The notes beneath the pieces are model-generated. The model was not told where the DNA came from, did no database searches, and worked only from the letters and a program-made list of their open reading frames with translations. 64,000 nucleotides of DNA from contig CM055103.1 of assembly GCA_029204225.1 (NCBI GenBank), positions 23,932,163 through 23,996,162 of the forward strand. Reading direction: 5' to 3'. The stretch is from Diphasiastrum complanatum. Taxonomy: Eukaryota; Streptophyta; Lycopodiopsida; Lycopodiales; Lycopodiaceae. Shown here piece by piece: positions 11,113-23,090 of the stretch. Position numbers and translations under genes: made by a program. Within the stretch, counting starts at the first letter, position 1. Each line of letters begins with the position of its first letter.

Positions 11113-13899
11113 AGCGAGAGTGTCCTCAATGAGTCAAGCAAATTAGAAGGTGTCGGCAACTATGCAGTTTGGAAATTCAAACTGAAGAACATTTTGATGG
11201 ATAAATGGGAGATCGTGACAGGTGAAGAGACAAGGCCAGTGATTGAAGAAGATCAGCGGACATTTGACAGGAGAAAGCGGAAAGCCCAGAATGTCATCAA
11301 CTTATCAGCTAGAGATGCAATTATTCCCTATATTTCCGATTCAAAAGGACCAAAAGAAACGTGGGATATATTGAAGGCATTGTTTCATACTGAAGATCAA
11401 AGAGATTCGTGACCAATTAGCACAGTTGGAGAGCGAGTACAAGATCGTGAGATCATGCAACTGACATTGAATAGTCTGAGTGAGTCACATCAGATGTTTG
11501 TGATGAGTATAGCCACAAGAGAAAATCTTTCAGCCTATGAAGAACTAGGTGGATTGCTTTTGCAGGAAGAGCAATGTCAAGAGAACTTAAATCGTTGTAA
11601 TAGGGGCTATGATCAAACTCTTACAGTTAGAAGACGAGGTGGAAGATTTGGCCGTGGAAGGTATCAATCAAGAGGAGGAAACTCAAGACGGAGATCATTT
11701 CAACAATTTTATGAGCAATAGTCCGAATCGAGACAATTGGAATCAAGGTCAAGGTCAAGGACGCGGCTATTCAAGACAAAATAGACCTGGAAATTGTAGG
11801 TACTGCAACAAACCTGGCCATTGGGAGCATATATGCTTCAAGAAACAGAAGGAGATAGAACAAAGAAAAGGAAAATGGCAAGCGGACAATTATGCTGATC
11901 AACATCAGTTTTATGATGATTATTATGAAGACAACTATGCTGATCAACGTCAATACCATGATGACATATATGAAAATGATATAGGTGAAAGTTCAAACTT
12001 GTTCATCACAACATTAATGACAAGTGATGAAGCTAAGGAACCTGGTACATTGATAGTGGTGCGTCCAAGCACATGACTTCAAGGAAAGAATGGTTTTTAG
12101 AACTCAAGGAAACTCACAATGGTGATGAAGTTGGACAAGCCGATGGCCAATTACTATTTGTTAAAGGATTTGGAATGGTATCAGTGAAGTTATCCAGCAG
12201 GAAGATAAAGCGGATAAGCAATGTGCAATATGTACCTGGCTTAGCCAACAATCTACTATCTGTTGGAATGATGGCTGATCAACAACTCAAGGTTGAGTTT
12301 GACAGCGACAAATGTCTTGTCAAAGACATCAAGAATCACTACAAAGTGATTGCTACAAGAGCTAGAGTCAATGGGAATTGACTCTACAAATTGAATGCGA
12401 GATCTTTTACTCAAGCTATGGTAAGCACTGTTGATAGTCGAAGTGATCTTTGGCATCAAAGGTTTGGTCATATTAGTGCTCAAAGCTTGCAAATCCTTAA
12501 AAGAAGTAATCTAGTTGTTGGATTGCCTGATATCTCTTTTGAAGGAAAATTTTGTGAGGGTTGCATTTTGGGAAAACAGCATAGAGAGAGAGATTTCCCA
12601 AAAATGGAGCAAAAAGAGCCAATGGCATTCTTGATCTTGTTCATAGTGATCTGTGTGGACCAATACAAACTAGGTCCATTAGTGGTTGTTACTATTTCAT
12701 AACATTCATTGATGACTATAGTAGACATATCTGGATTTATTTCATAAGCAAGAAATCTGATGCTTTTGCCTAGTTTAGAGAGTTCAAGGCTCTAGTTGAA
12801 AAACAAACAGGTTGTTATATTAAGACCCTCAGATCAGATGGTGACGGTGAGTATTTTTCAATAGAGTTTATAAATTTTTGCAAGGGATCAGGGGATCAAG
12901 AGACGAACTACTACACCCTATTCACCACAATAGAATGGAGTTGCAGAACGAAAAAATAGATCCATTGTGGAGATGGCTAGGGCAATGCTTAAGAGCAAGG
13001 GTTTGCCAACATGGGTAGAAGCATGCAACACAGCTACTCATATCTTGAATTGGTGTCCTATAAAGTCCGTGGAGGGTAAGACACCTTACGAAGCTTTTAC
13101 TGGAAATAAACCTAATGTTTCTCATTTACGAGTATTTGGTTGTGATGCTTACGCTCATGTGCCTGATGGAAAACGAAAGAAGCTGAATGCAAAAGTTGTT
13201 AAGTATATTTTTCTCGGATATGATGAAAGAGCCAAGGCATACAAGATGTATGACACAGATGCACAAAATATCATGATTTCCAAAGATGCTACTTTTGATG
13301 AGATGGATCAAAATGACCAAATAAAATCGACAATTGATTCCTTTGATGATAAAGCTAAAGTATAGGTGAAGGAAGAAGTTGGTGTTGATATGGAAGAGCC
13401 AATGGAAAAAGACAGGGTTAATAATGAGACTCCTAGGAGAGTGTCTAAGTGGTACTTGTCAGTAACAAGTGATGCTAATAAGGGAGATACTCCCGAATCA
13501 AGTGAGCAGGGAGAGCTTAGAAGATCAAGTAGAAATCGAAAACCTCTTGCAAGATTAGAGATGAATCTAGCCCTGATGGGCTCTGTGCTCAAGGCTCAAG
13601 AACCAAAATCTTTTGATGAATCCAAGGAGCACAAGGAGTGGCGTGCAGCTATGGAAACAAAAATGGAAGCTATATCAAAAAATAGGACGTGGAATCTGGT
13701 TGAGCTACCTGATGGTAAGAAGCCTATCACTTGCAAATGGATTTATAAGATCAAATACAAGTACAAAGCACGGTTGGTTGTGAGAGGATTTGAACAACAA
13801 AAAGGTATTGATTTTGAGAAAACCTTCACACCCGTAGCTAAGATGGTGACTATACGTTCTATCATAGCTAAATCTGCTTTATATGGTTGGAAGATCTAG
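11113..13899 (+). pseudogene. Copia gag-protease-integrase with truncated reverse transcriptase
   Basis: Domains in order. Gag (UBN2 type) has LEGVGNYAVWKFKLKNIL near 11,140 and is broken by a stop at 11,410. A basic RG-rich segment follows, then a zinc knuckle CRYCNKPGHWEHIC near 11,796. The protease has IDSGASKHMT near 12,048, one frame away from gag, which suggests a one-base deletion just before it. The integrase HHCC region has LWHQRFGH and CEGCILGKQHR (12,450-12,590). The integrase core (FIDDYSRHIW, LRSDGDGEY) has a stop near 12,771 and a frameshift near 12,890. The GKR motif and a stop near 13,363 follow, then the RT start (CKWIYKIKYK, ARLVVRGFEQ, TFTPVAKM) ends at 13,899. The RT catalytic motif, RNase H and 3' LTR are missing. 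Not functional. Confidence 0.9.
11885..11974 (+). repeat. 45-bp in-frame tandem duplication in copia gag linker
   Basis: Two successive 15-codon units, DNYADQHQFYDDYYE and DNYADQRQYHDDIYE, lie between the zinc knuckle and the protease. The frame is kept, so the duplication probably arose while the gene was active or recently so. Confidence 0.85.
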
Positions 13900-14950
13900 C
13901 TAATAGCAAGGCTTTGTAAGCAGAATTTTTTTGTTTCTTCATTTTTTAAATGCAGATGTGGTGAAAAATGCAAAAACAGCTCTTCTATTACCTAGTTTGA
14001 TTATGCTATATGGTATATGATCAATAATCTTGCCAAATTCTTCTCGGGTACCTTTCTAAAAAACCAGCTAAATGCCTTCTTCCTTTGGTTGCATAAACTT
14101 GCTAGAGATGTCATCAAAGCCCACCTTGTCTTTCTTTACATGAGACAACACATAACTTTCTAATAACCCCACTGCTAAGCTTTTTGCACACCTTGGCGAG
14201 GAACATTTGTGAAAAGAACGACTCTTAAAAAAGCCCAAGTTCTCTACCTTACAAGACAAATAATTCCAGAATACAAGCAAGAAAATAGGATCCTTTAATC
14301 TGAACAATCCAAGCTCAGTCATATCAAGTAGCGATAACAAGAAGAGAAATTTTTTTTCAACCAAAGGCAATGAGGGAAAAACCAGTGGTGGCAAAGGGGA
14401 TCTTCCAATTAGAAGACTGAATTTTTATAGTGATTGATCCATGTGCAGGAGGATATAGAAGAAATAAGTCAGTGCAACTGGTAGCGACGATAGTGGTTAG
14501 AAGAGACAAAAGGAAGATGTTTTTGCATTTATGTTATTACAATAGATGCTTTGAGAAGATTAATATTAAACAACTTTATTTTGACACATTACTTCATATC
14601 TTTGGTCATGTTGATGAGATATTTGTTTGGTTGGATTTTTTTTTTCCACATTTAAAACATGAATGGTACAAATTCTTTCAAGTCTTTTGTGAATTCGATG
14701 TTGATAATATCCCCACCGTGTGTTTGCTCTAACACTAAACGTTTTAAAAAGTTCATTTGTGAGAGTTTTGGCTATTGTCTCCATGGATACTAAAATTATT
14801 AGTAACAAATTCTTAAAGAACGACGTGAACAAAGGGCTTAATCATATTCCTTTATGTCAATCTAACATCAATGAGGTCACTATGGAACTTTGTGAAGGTT
14901 GACTTGAATTGGCTAAAATTTTACTCGTATATCTGAACATCAATCACAAA
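13900..14950. other. Unrecognised sequence between two copia fragments
   Basis: The copia RT stops abruptly at 13,899 (TATGGTTGGAAGATCTAG) and unrelated AT-rich DNA follows. A reverse-strand open stretch (14,394-14,068) has no family I recognise. No RNA genes or clear repeats were seen. Confidence 0.4.
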
Positions 14951-15404
14951 ACTATTATGGTATAGGAAAACAAGAGCCAAGGCACCAAGATCTAACTATC
15001 AAACAATCTCCACAAGACAAATGAGGGAAGAGGATAGGTGCCCCTCAAGGAGAGAGAGAAAGCAGTAATGCAAGCAGAAAAATGGAGAGCAATGCTTAGC
15101 AAATCTAAAAATGGTATACATAATGAGCATACAAGTACTCTACCTAGATGTGGCCAAGTGCCAACAAACCCTAAGCTTAATCACTTACTAAATGTAAGGC
15201 ATCCCCAAAAGTCAAGATAGGGCCCCTAAACAAAATTAGACCCCTAAGGACCCACAAGTCACTACATGACCAAAATTGGGTCCAACTGAAGTTAAGACAA
15301 ACTTAACATGGCCTAAATAACTAAATGCCCATGGTAACACAAATCTCGACCTTTTGGTTCCAAGTAACCTATGGATTAATTTTAGCGGTCATTTATTTTT
15401 AACA
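14950..15404 (-). mobile_element. Probable 3' LTR of a reverse copia element
   Basis: Downstream, on the reverse strand, of the RNase H fragment there is a purine tract (TTTAAGGAGGG) followed by TGTTAAAAATAAATGACC. This is the usual polypurine tract plus LTR start, placing the start at about 15,404. The far end near 14,950 is not defined by a clean CA. Confidence 0.45.
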
Positions 15405-15429
15405 CCCTCCTTAAATGACAATGCATAAA

Positions 15430-16401
15430 ATGAAATCTTCACCATGGAACAAAGCCACCACATGGTCTTAAATTTAAAGCTTTGCATAAAGCTTCAAATT
15501 TCTCTCTAGGCAATGCCTTAGTAAAGAGTTGATGTGCTTCATCCTCGCATGAAAAACATGTTTTTGTGCACTGGGCAATAGCACTTTGACTATCACTCAA
15601 GATAAGAGTGGATGAGGGCTCGTCTAACTTCATGTCAACAAGTAGTTTTCTCAACCATAAACACTCCGTTGTGGCTGAAAATATCGCTCTATATTCTGCC
15701 TCACTAGAAGAAGTAGCAACAGTGGGCTGCTTTTTACTTGACCAAGAAATTGTAGAATCTCCATAGAAAAAGCAATGTCCACTTGTAGACCGTCTAGTGT
15801 CTTGATCTCCACCCTAATCCGAGTCACTAAAACCAACCAAACATGCATAATCACAAGCAAGAAAAACTAGTCCATGACTTCTTGTTCCTTGAAGATATCG
15901 AAAGATCCGCTTCAACACTTTTCAATGTGATGTCATCGGGATATGCATAAATTGACTTATGAGTGAGACACCATAAGAAATGTTCGGTCTTGAATTACAT
16001 AGGTTTTATGAGACAACCAATAGCTTGACAATATAAAGTAGTATCAATTGGTTCAACATCACCTTGACTACTTAATTTTAGGCATGTCTCCATAGGTGTA
16101 GCAACCAGCTTGCAATCTTCCATCTTGAACCACTTCAAAATCTGTCCAATGTAGCATCCTTGAGAGACGAAAATTTCAACCCCTTCTTATACAAACTCAA
16201 AACCAAGATAAAACTAAATAGGCCTAAATTTGAAATTTCAAAAACCATACCCAGATCAAGTATTAAGTCATCAATCTGCTGCTCATTACTTTTCGTAACA
16301 ATAATATCATCAACATTAAAAGAAAATGATGATGATAAAATTTGAAGTATACTTGCCATAAAGAGTAGATTCGCTAGTGTTGAAATTGAGAAATAATCCA
16401 T
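15430..16401 (-). pseudogene. Copia RT C-terminus and RNase H, reverse strand
   Basis: Read from 16,401 downwards: an RT palm piece with VDDIIVTKSNEQQIDDL (the Y-V-D-D motif survives as NVDD) and FEISNLG; then, after degraded sequence, an RNase H region with [11 protein letters not shown] and HQLFTKAL near 15,590-15,500. Several frames are needed. It ends about 30 bp before the purine tract and LTR start at 15,404, as in an intact copia 3' end. Gag, protease and integrase are absent. Confidence 0.8.
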
Positions 16402-16429
16402 CTTGACTTTAGGCTTGCTACAAACATTG

Positions 16430-17165
16430 TACTATGCAAGTATGTTGTTTCGTAAATGCAAATGCCAAATTTGCCCTAGATAGAACCTATATGGATTTGT
16501 CATATCTAGTTTGATGATTACAACTTGCATATAGATTGTAGACTTAAAAATAACAAAAATATGCTTGTAGAAACTCATGGCATTTCACATGCACTAATTG
16601 TAAGTGATCCATAGTGACATGCAAGGCATGCACAAAATGAAATGGACACATGCATGATGATTTGTACAATTCTAGTAAGAACTAGGACACTTGGTAAAAG
16701 TAGGTAGAGATACATGCATGAGATGTGACAAATGTCACTTAGACTTTAGTTTTCACTTTAGATGTCATTAAAAGCTGGATGGATGTGGTTCTACCTCGAG
16801 CTATCTCAAACTCCATAAATATGTGTAGCCATTCTCATAACTTTTTATGAAGAAATAAAGCTTTGTAGCTATCTCTTGCCATTTTGGATCCACACCATTT
16901 TTGCTTGATATCTCTCTCGCTCTTTCTCTCTCTAACTCATGTTGAGGCCAATGCTAATACACTAATTTCTTGTACTTTTTCTCATTTATGATTCATTGTT
17001 ATCATTATCTGATTCTTAGCATGCTAGATTGTGTTTAGATCAGAACTTCTGTACTAGATCTTGCTATTCAATCTAGAATCAGGTTATTGTGCTAGTCATA
17101 AAGCTTAATTAGATCTATCATACTTGTGGATCATCCCCACACGTGGAATTCTGGAAATTTTGTCA
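16430..17165 (+). mobile_element. 5' LTR region of a forward copia element
   Basis: This non-coding stretch ends with CCCCACACGTGGAATTC and TTTTGTCA directly before a PBS. A similar ending (CACACGTGTGAATT...CA, then PBS) marks the LTRs at 32,010 and 55,282 on the other strand. The 5' boundary is only approximate. A CT-rich tract lies near 16,908-16,935. Confidence 0.6.
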
Positions 17166-17178
17166 TGGTATCAGAGCC
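17166..17178 (+). other. Primer-binding site, initiator Met-tRNA type
   Basis: TGGTATCAGAGCC immediately follows LTR-end GTCA at 17,165. Confidence 0.9.
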
Positions 17179-17937
17179 AAATTGAGCTTTGCATGCTAAC
17201 ATCTCTGATTGTACAAGAATTTGAGAGCTAAATCAAGCAAAAAAAACAGTTATACATTTTTTTCTCACCTTTCTTTGAAGTGTGTGTGGATCAAATCGGA
17301 TTGAGACTAAATTTTTAGCTCTGAAAAGTGGTAGCACGGAATTCTAGAAGTCCGCACGTGTGAAAATAAGAGATTTTCAGTCCCTTCTAACTCCTTGCTT
17401 GTAGATCCAAAGATAGTGGTGTTATAGCTTGATGGAAAGCTTATGATGTGTACTTTTTATAGAAATTGAAACCAAATCAATTTGATGTGTCTATCAAGAG
17501 TTATAAGCTCTTGAAGAGGGTAGGGAGAGGTCCAAAATCCGAGTGACCACTTTTTTATTTGATTCAACCTTGCTTTGTTTTGAGTCCATTGTTTTGAGCA
17601 TCCTACACAAGAAACTGAAGATCAAGACTAAGTTTGAAATAATTGAACACCCTTTGAGCCTTCTGTGTATCAATAGTATTTTCTTTTGAAGCATTTCACA
17701 CGTGCCAAAAGTAGGATTCAAACTTGTCAAAGTGCCACAATCCACTTTGTGTGTCTGATCTAGATAATCTTGTTTTGTGAAATATTTGAGATCCATCTCA
17801 ACTATAGTTGCAAGTTTTTCACATAAGAAGGAACCAAATCCTTGCAAATACCTAGAGTGAAAGAGAGCAGCAACATTAAGTCTGATTGGAACAAGCTCAA
17901 ACATATTGTTGTCCAATAACTAAGAAGTCTTCGTTTA
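17179..17937 (+). other. Leader between PBS and gag of forward copia
   Basis: About 760 bp with no supported coding region on the element's strand; reverse-strand open stretches are low-complexity shadows. Related leader sequence appears inverted at 30,780-31,996 and 54,840-55,268, with the same 5' untranslated organisation. Confidence 0.5.
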
Positions 17938-19655
17938 ATGACACCTTTGGGAGGATATCTCCTAGAAGCAAATGAAAGACTAAATACTTCTAATTACTCA
18001 ATTTGGAAGTTCAAAATGGATTCTATTTTAATACTCCAGGATGTTATGGCTAGTGTGCTTGGAATTGAGGAAGAGCCTCAAGCACATCTTGAAATACCTA
18101 AGTATAGAAAGAGAGCTAGAATGGCTCTTCATTTCATTAAGATGAATGTATCTAATGAAATTTTGAGAGAGATAGGATCTTGCACTACAGCCAAAGATGC
18201 TTGGGATGCACTTAAGTCCATCTATGAAGCGAAGAATACTTCTAGAATACTCACTCTTAGGAATCAGATTTTCCAAATTCTCAAAGAAGTGAGGAGAGTG
18301 CATCAAACTATGTTCTGAGAGTAAAAGATCTTCATAGAGAGCTTTCTTGTGTTTGTGTTACTATTAACCAAGATGAGCTAGTACAAGTCATTCTAGATTA
18401 CTTGAAAGATGACTATGATAATCTTGTTCAATCTTTTGCCATTAAGGAGAGGTTGTCTAATCTAGAAACTCTCCAAGGAATTCTCATTTCTGAAGAAGCT
18501 AGGCAAAGCTATAAACTTTCTAGGATGAATAAACTTGAGCATGGTGGACGTGACAAAGCCCTCTTTGTCAAGGACAAGCATAAAGGAAGGAGCAAGAACC
18601 AGTTTTCTCTCAAGCATCCAACAAAGACAAAGCTAAGGATCGAGACAAAGATGGTGAAGAGGATGATTCATCTCATCCTTCTACTTCAAAGACCAAGTAG
18701 AAGAAAGTGAAGTGTTTCTTCTGTGGCAAGAAGGGGCACTATGTCTCTAATTGCTTTAAGAAGAAAAACCAACTCAAGCAAGCAAATCTCTCCAAAGAGA
18801 TTGAAGAAGATTTTGTTCCAAGTGATGGAGAAGGATCACTCATGGTATCTAGTTTTTCTTCATCACCTTTCAAGAAAGGTGGAGCTTGGTACATAGATAG
18901 TGGAGCTTCTTCACATATGTGTTGTTCAAAGGAGTCTTTTGACTCAATTGTATCTTACAAAGGAATTAAGAGATCTATTTAAGTTGCAAATGATCATGAG
19001 TGCTCTATAGAAGGAATTGGCAACATTCCATTAAAACTTGCTTCTTCAAAAGTTCTTGCACTTTCTAAAGTTCTTTTCATTCCTAAACTTAATAAGAACT
19101 TGATTAGTGTGGAAAAGTTGCTTGATAGTAGTTGTGATGTAGAGTTCAATTCCAATACTTGCTTTATCAAGAAAAATGATGAGGTCCTAGTTGATGGATC
19201 TAGATATGGTGGAATTTTCAAGTTGAATTTTTATGAGAATGCAAACTATTGTGTCGTTGCTCTTTTATCTAAGGAGGAGTTATGGCATAAAAGTTGGGGC
19301 ATCCTAACTTTAAGTTTATGTCTTCTATGGTCAAGAAAGAGAAGGCTATTGGCCTTCCAAAATCACTTTCCAAAGATTTCAAGCCTTGTGAGGCTTGTGC
19401 TATTGCAAAATCACATAGAAAGCCATATCAAAAGTCTTTTATCAAGACTACTCATCCTTTGGAGCTTATACACTCGGATGTTCATTTGTCTTCTTTTAAA
19501 AGTATTGGTGGTGCAACATGTTTTGTCACCTTTATTGATGACTTTACTAGATATACTTGGTTGTATCTACTTTCTTCAAAAGCTATGGTATTTGATCACT
19601 TTCTAATCTTCAAAGCTTATGTTGAGAAACAGTTTTCTAGCATTGATCATCACTA
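17938..19655 (+). pseudogene. Copia gag-protease-integrase fragment (family shared with 29,987-30,769 and 47,700-48,370)
   Basis: Gag starts at 17,938 and carries NYSIWKFKMDSIL, LGIEEEPQ, KDAWDALKSIYEAKNTSR, a frameshift near 18,290 and later LVQSFAIKERL. A zinc knuckle CFFCGKKGHYVSNC lies at about 18,710 after an in-frame TAG and a frameshift. The protease has WYIDSGASSHMC near 18,888. The integrase HHCC region (WHK, frameshift, CEACAIAKSH) and the start of the core (LELIHSDVH, FVTFIDDFTRYTW) follow. Homology ends at about 19,655 after FSSIDHH; the rest of pol is missing. The same gag family occurs twice more on the reverse strand. Confidence 0.88.
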
Positions 19656-20340
19656 GTTCGTCAGCTCCTCCTCTGTCTGGATATCGTAACAGATTGTTTC
19701 CAATCCTGTAACATAGATATAATGCGAAAAATCTTTTGATTCAAAACACAAATTTTTTGGAATGCATACAGAGATTCAAAACAAATTATGGGGAGAAATT
19801 CAAGCACCAATCATGCAAACTCGTGATCCATATCTATAAAGACCTTTTTCATTTTGCGTAGAGCTTGAATGTAGTTGGATCCATAATCAGAGCTTGAAAA
19901 AGCTCTCATAAGTCCTCAACATCATCAATGTCAATTGAGAAGAATGGGCTTGCCGGATCCAAAGTACAATAGACCCTCTCAAAATGCGCAAAGCTCTCAA
20001 AACCTCTCAGAGAGGCTCAATTTTAGAGCACAAAAAAATAGAATCTAAAACATGAGCTGCTGAAAGAATTTGAAAACAAACCCAAAGTCATGATGTAGAC
20101 ATGAACTTGTTTCCAATGAATAATATTACAGAGAATGTAACCCTACATATTTTTCACATGCATTCATCACCCATTCAAGCCATTATTTGTAAAGGTGTGG
20201 ACATTAACATCATAATTTTATTGTTGGACAAGCTTGAAAATATGATCCAATAGGCTTGGGAATGGACAAAGTTAGACTTGCAAATCAAAAACCACGGAAT
20301 CTGTAGGGCATTTATCATAATTATCTTTAAAATGTTTCAG
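19656..20340. other. Unrecognised sequence between two copia bodies
   Basis: A 685-bp AT-rich insert lies between a copia integrase truncated on its right and a copia gag truncated on its left. I see no coding domains. Short AAAGCTCTCA repeats appear near 19,900 and 19,990. It may be part of another decayed element. Confidence 0.4.
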
Positions 20341-20344
20341 GGCT

Positions 20345-20616
20345 AAAATTCTTTATTGATTTTATTGAATTCTCAATGGCTTGTTGGATGCTCATGCTAA
20401 CATTGTTCAAAGTATTGCTATTCAAAAGACTTTGCCAAGTTTGATGGATCTTCAAGAGATCTTGATCAATGAGGAATATAGGCTTCAAGCAAGAGGTGGA
20501 TCTACATCGACACTTCAAGAGGATGATATGTTCACAAAGGGCAAATTCAAGGGCAAAAGAAAAAGTAAGTGGTCTAAAGGGCAAGATCAAGTGGATGCTT
20601 CTTCAAAAAGAAGGAT
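20345..20616 (+). pseudogene. Copia gag C-terminal piece
   Basis: The stretch NIVQSIAIQKTLPSLMDLQEILINEE matches the end of the copia gag helical region, with the same layout as the gag copies at 18,420 and 30,350. A K-rich linker follows (KGKRKSKW). The frame changes at about 20,605, just before the zinc knuckle, so gag and pol are no longer continuous. The N-terminal gag, leader and 5' LTR are missing. Confidence 0.75.
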
Positions 20617-22320
20617 AGATCAAAGCTCAAGTGCCTCTATTGTGGCATCAAAGGACACTTTGCAAGTGAGTGCTACAAGAAGAAGAGAGATCAAGGAGAC
20701 AAGCAAAAAAATCTTACTCTTGATGAGGATGGTTTGGATGTTCAAGATGCAAATGATGATGCTTTTGTGATGTCTTCATGTATGCTTGCTAATGATGGAG
20801 AGCTAGATCCTTGGTGGATTGATAGTGGAGCAAGTTCACACATGACCTTTCACAAAGAGTACTTCACTTCTTTGTTGGCATATGGAGATGACAAGAGGCT
20901 GATCTACACGGCCAATGATGATGAGTGTGCAATCAAAGGGATTGGCACAATTCCTATTTCTCTCTCTACAAATAGGAATGCTCATTTGGATGATGTCTTG
21001 TTTATTCCATCTATTACCAAGAATTTGCTTAGTGTGAGTCAAATGCTAAGTAAGGGCCTCAAGGTGGAGTTTGATGGAGATGCTTGTTTGATCAAAAGGA
21101 AGGATGTCTTGATTGGAAAAGGTAAAAGACAAGGGAAATTGTTCAAACTTGATGCTTGTGTTATTGCTAACCAAGTTGGATGTGTTTCAAGGGAGCAAAT
21201 TTCTATTCAAGAGGTTTGGCACAAAAGGATGGGACACCTCAACTTCAAGTCATTGGAGGTAATGTCAAGGAAGAAGGTTGTGATTGGTCTTCCAAGTTCC
21301 TTAAGAAATGACAAGCATGTTTGTGAGTCTTGTGCTTTGTCTAAGTCACATAGACTACCTTATACTAGATCTATTTCTAGATCTACAAAGCCTTTTCGAC
21401 TTGTACATTCGGATATTCATGGATTTACAATTAGCAATAGTGGAGCTAAGATGTATGTAACATTCATTGATGATTTTAGTAGATTTTGTTGGATCTATCT
21501 ACTAAAGAACAAGGATGAAGTGTATGATGTCTTTGTCAAGTTCAAGAATGCAAGGGAGAACCAATTTTCCACAACGATCAAGTGCTTGAGAGGCGACAAT
21601 GGTGGTGAGTACATATCTAACAAGTTCAAGGCCTTTTGTGATGGGCATGGGATCAAGAGGGAGTATACAACATCAAGGACCCCACAACAAAATGGAGTGG
21701 CTGAAAGGAAGAATAGGACTTTATGTGAAAGTGCTAAAGCTCTGAGGTTAAGTGCTAGTCTTAACAAACCATTTTGGGATCAAGCTTTGTTGTGTGCCAA
21801 TTTCTTGTGCAATAGGTGGCCGAGTGCTATTTTGGATGGAAGGACACCTTTTGAGATGCTATTCAAGAGGAGGCCGAGTGTCAACTTTCTAAGAACCAAG
21901 GAGGATCCAACTTCAAAAAGAGGTATTTTTGTTGGATATAGTGAGGTGAGTAAAGCCTACAAGGTTTACATTCCTTCTACTAACAAAGTGATTGTTGGTA
22001 GAGATGTCATTTTTGATGAGGGTAACATTCCAAAGGTGTCTTCAAGCATGATTGATGGTAGAGTGGATGGATCTAGCATTCTTGATGTTGATGAGAAGGA
22101 TCCTACCTTGGATAGTGGTGATGATGGACCTTCATCAAGTCAAAAGCTAAGGAGAACATCAAGAAAAAGACAAGTACCTTCAAGGCTCACATATGATCAA
22201 AAGGGTAAGCAAGTAGTTTTTGGAAATTATGTTGCTTTCCTAACCTCTTTGGATGAGCCTACAAGTGTAGATCAAGCAAGGAAAGAAGAGGAGTGGATCT
22301 TGAGTATCGATCTCTTATGA
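20617..22320 (+). CDS. Copia zinc knuckle, protease and integrase, long open frame (transposon)
   Basis: One open frame runs from a zinc knuckle (CLYCGIKGHFASEC, from 20,632) to a stop at 22,318-22,320. The protease has WWIDSGASSHMT near 20,813. The integrase HHCC region has VWHKRMGHLNF and CESCALSKSHR (21,212-21,355). The core has RLVHSDIHG, FIDDFSRFCW, CLRGDNGGEY, TPQQNGVAERKNRTL and the C-terminal GYSEVSKAYKVY region, so the acidic triad (D, D, E) is present. It ends in a short tail just before RT should start (KEEEW). About 560 residues without a stop is unusual here, so this is the best-preserved pol piece in the window. RT is missing, so it is not autonomous. Confidence 0.88.
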   Translation, partial: RSKLKCLYCGIKGHFASECYKKKRDQGDKQKNLTLDEDGLDVQDANDDAFVMSSCMLANDGELDPWWIDSGASSHMTFHKEYFTSLLAYGDDKRLIYTANDDECAIKGIGTIPISLSTNRNAHLDDVLFIPSITKNLLSVSQMLSKGLKVEFDGDACLIKRKDVLIGKGKRQGKLFKLDACVIANQVGCVSREQISIQEVWHKRMGHLNFKSLEVMSRKKVVIGLPSSLRNDKHVCESCALSKSHRLPYTRSISRSTKPFRLVHSDIHGFTISNSGAKMYVTFIDDFSRFCWIYLLKNKDEVYDVFVKFKNARENQFSTTIKCLRGDNGGEYISNKFKAFCDGHGIKREYTTSRTPQQNGVAERKNRTLCESAKALRLSASLNKPFWDQALLCANFLCNRWPSAILDGRTPFEMLFKRRPSVNFLRTKEDPTSKRGIFVGYSEVSKAYKVYIPSTNKVIVGRDVIFDEGNIPKVSSSMIDGRVDGSSILDVDEKDPTLDSGDDGPSSSQKLRRTSRKRQVPSRLTYDQKGKQVVFGNYVAFLTSLDEPTSVDQARKEEEWILSIDLL

Positions 22321-23090
22321 AGAGTGGAACATCTTTTGGAGGATCTTCTTGTGTACATGGAGCTATGCAAGTGGATGGATGTTATCTTGATGTAAAATCA
22401 AGTATTGGATCTGAAAAAAGGTTTTGTTCAATGACTTTGATGATCAAGAGGTTGATCTCAAAACGCTTCAACTAGTCAAAAGGGAAATTGGCAATTTGGA
22501 GCTAGTCAAGAGCATCAAATTGGCAAAGGTATTATGGATCTATTTTTACAGCATATTGAAGACTCAAGTAAGGTCAAAGGAGCACAAGGATGTGTTGTTC
22601 AAGTTTACTTTACTTGTTCTATCTCATGTTTGAGCAATTTCATGTGGATGTGTGCAAATTGTCAAGTTATGGTAAAACTAGCTACATTGGTGAGCATTGT
22701 TTTGATGTTGGATTTGTACTAGCATTCTTGGCTGATTTTGCTGATGGAAATGAAGCTATTGGAGGTTCATTATGTCACTCATTCATGGTTAAGTCATCAA
22801 GGTATGATGGTATTTTGAGGCAAGATGAAGATGGACGTTCATTCATGGAGTATCATGGTGGATACATGGCAACGAAAGACAAAGGAGGAGACATGCAAGC
22901 AAAAGTTGATCACTCACATTTATTGCTTGTTAGCTATATTTTTCCAGAGAGTTTAGAGTTGGAAGCATGTTGGAATCATTTCATTTACATTCCATTTGAT
23001 TCTTCATGTTTTAGTCACATTTTTACATGTAAAATTGATGTAAGAAATAGTGAAGCATCCCAAGTGGACACTATTCTCTATATCAATTAT
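22321..23090 (+). other. Scrambled segment replacing copia reverse transcriptase
   Basis: Where about 1.8 kb of RT and RNase H should be there is only about 770 bp. It begins with a few residues of the RT approach (EYRSLMKSGT) and then shows a 171-codon open stretch (22,590-23,105) with no copia RT motifs (no YVDD, no AFLHG). Its translation, with HGGYMATKDKGG and FIYIPFDSSCFSHIF, is unfamiliar. It could be inserted host sequence or a shuffled remnant. Confidence 0.45.

Noticed and set aside
14068-14394. 108-codon reverse open frame
   Set aside because: No recognisable domain, no splice or promoter context, and low-complexity F/L/S content.
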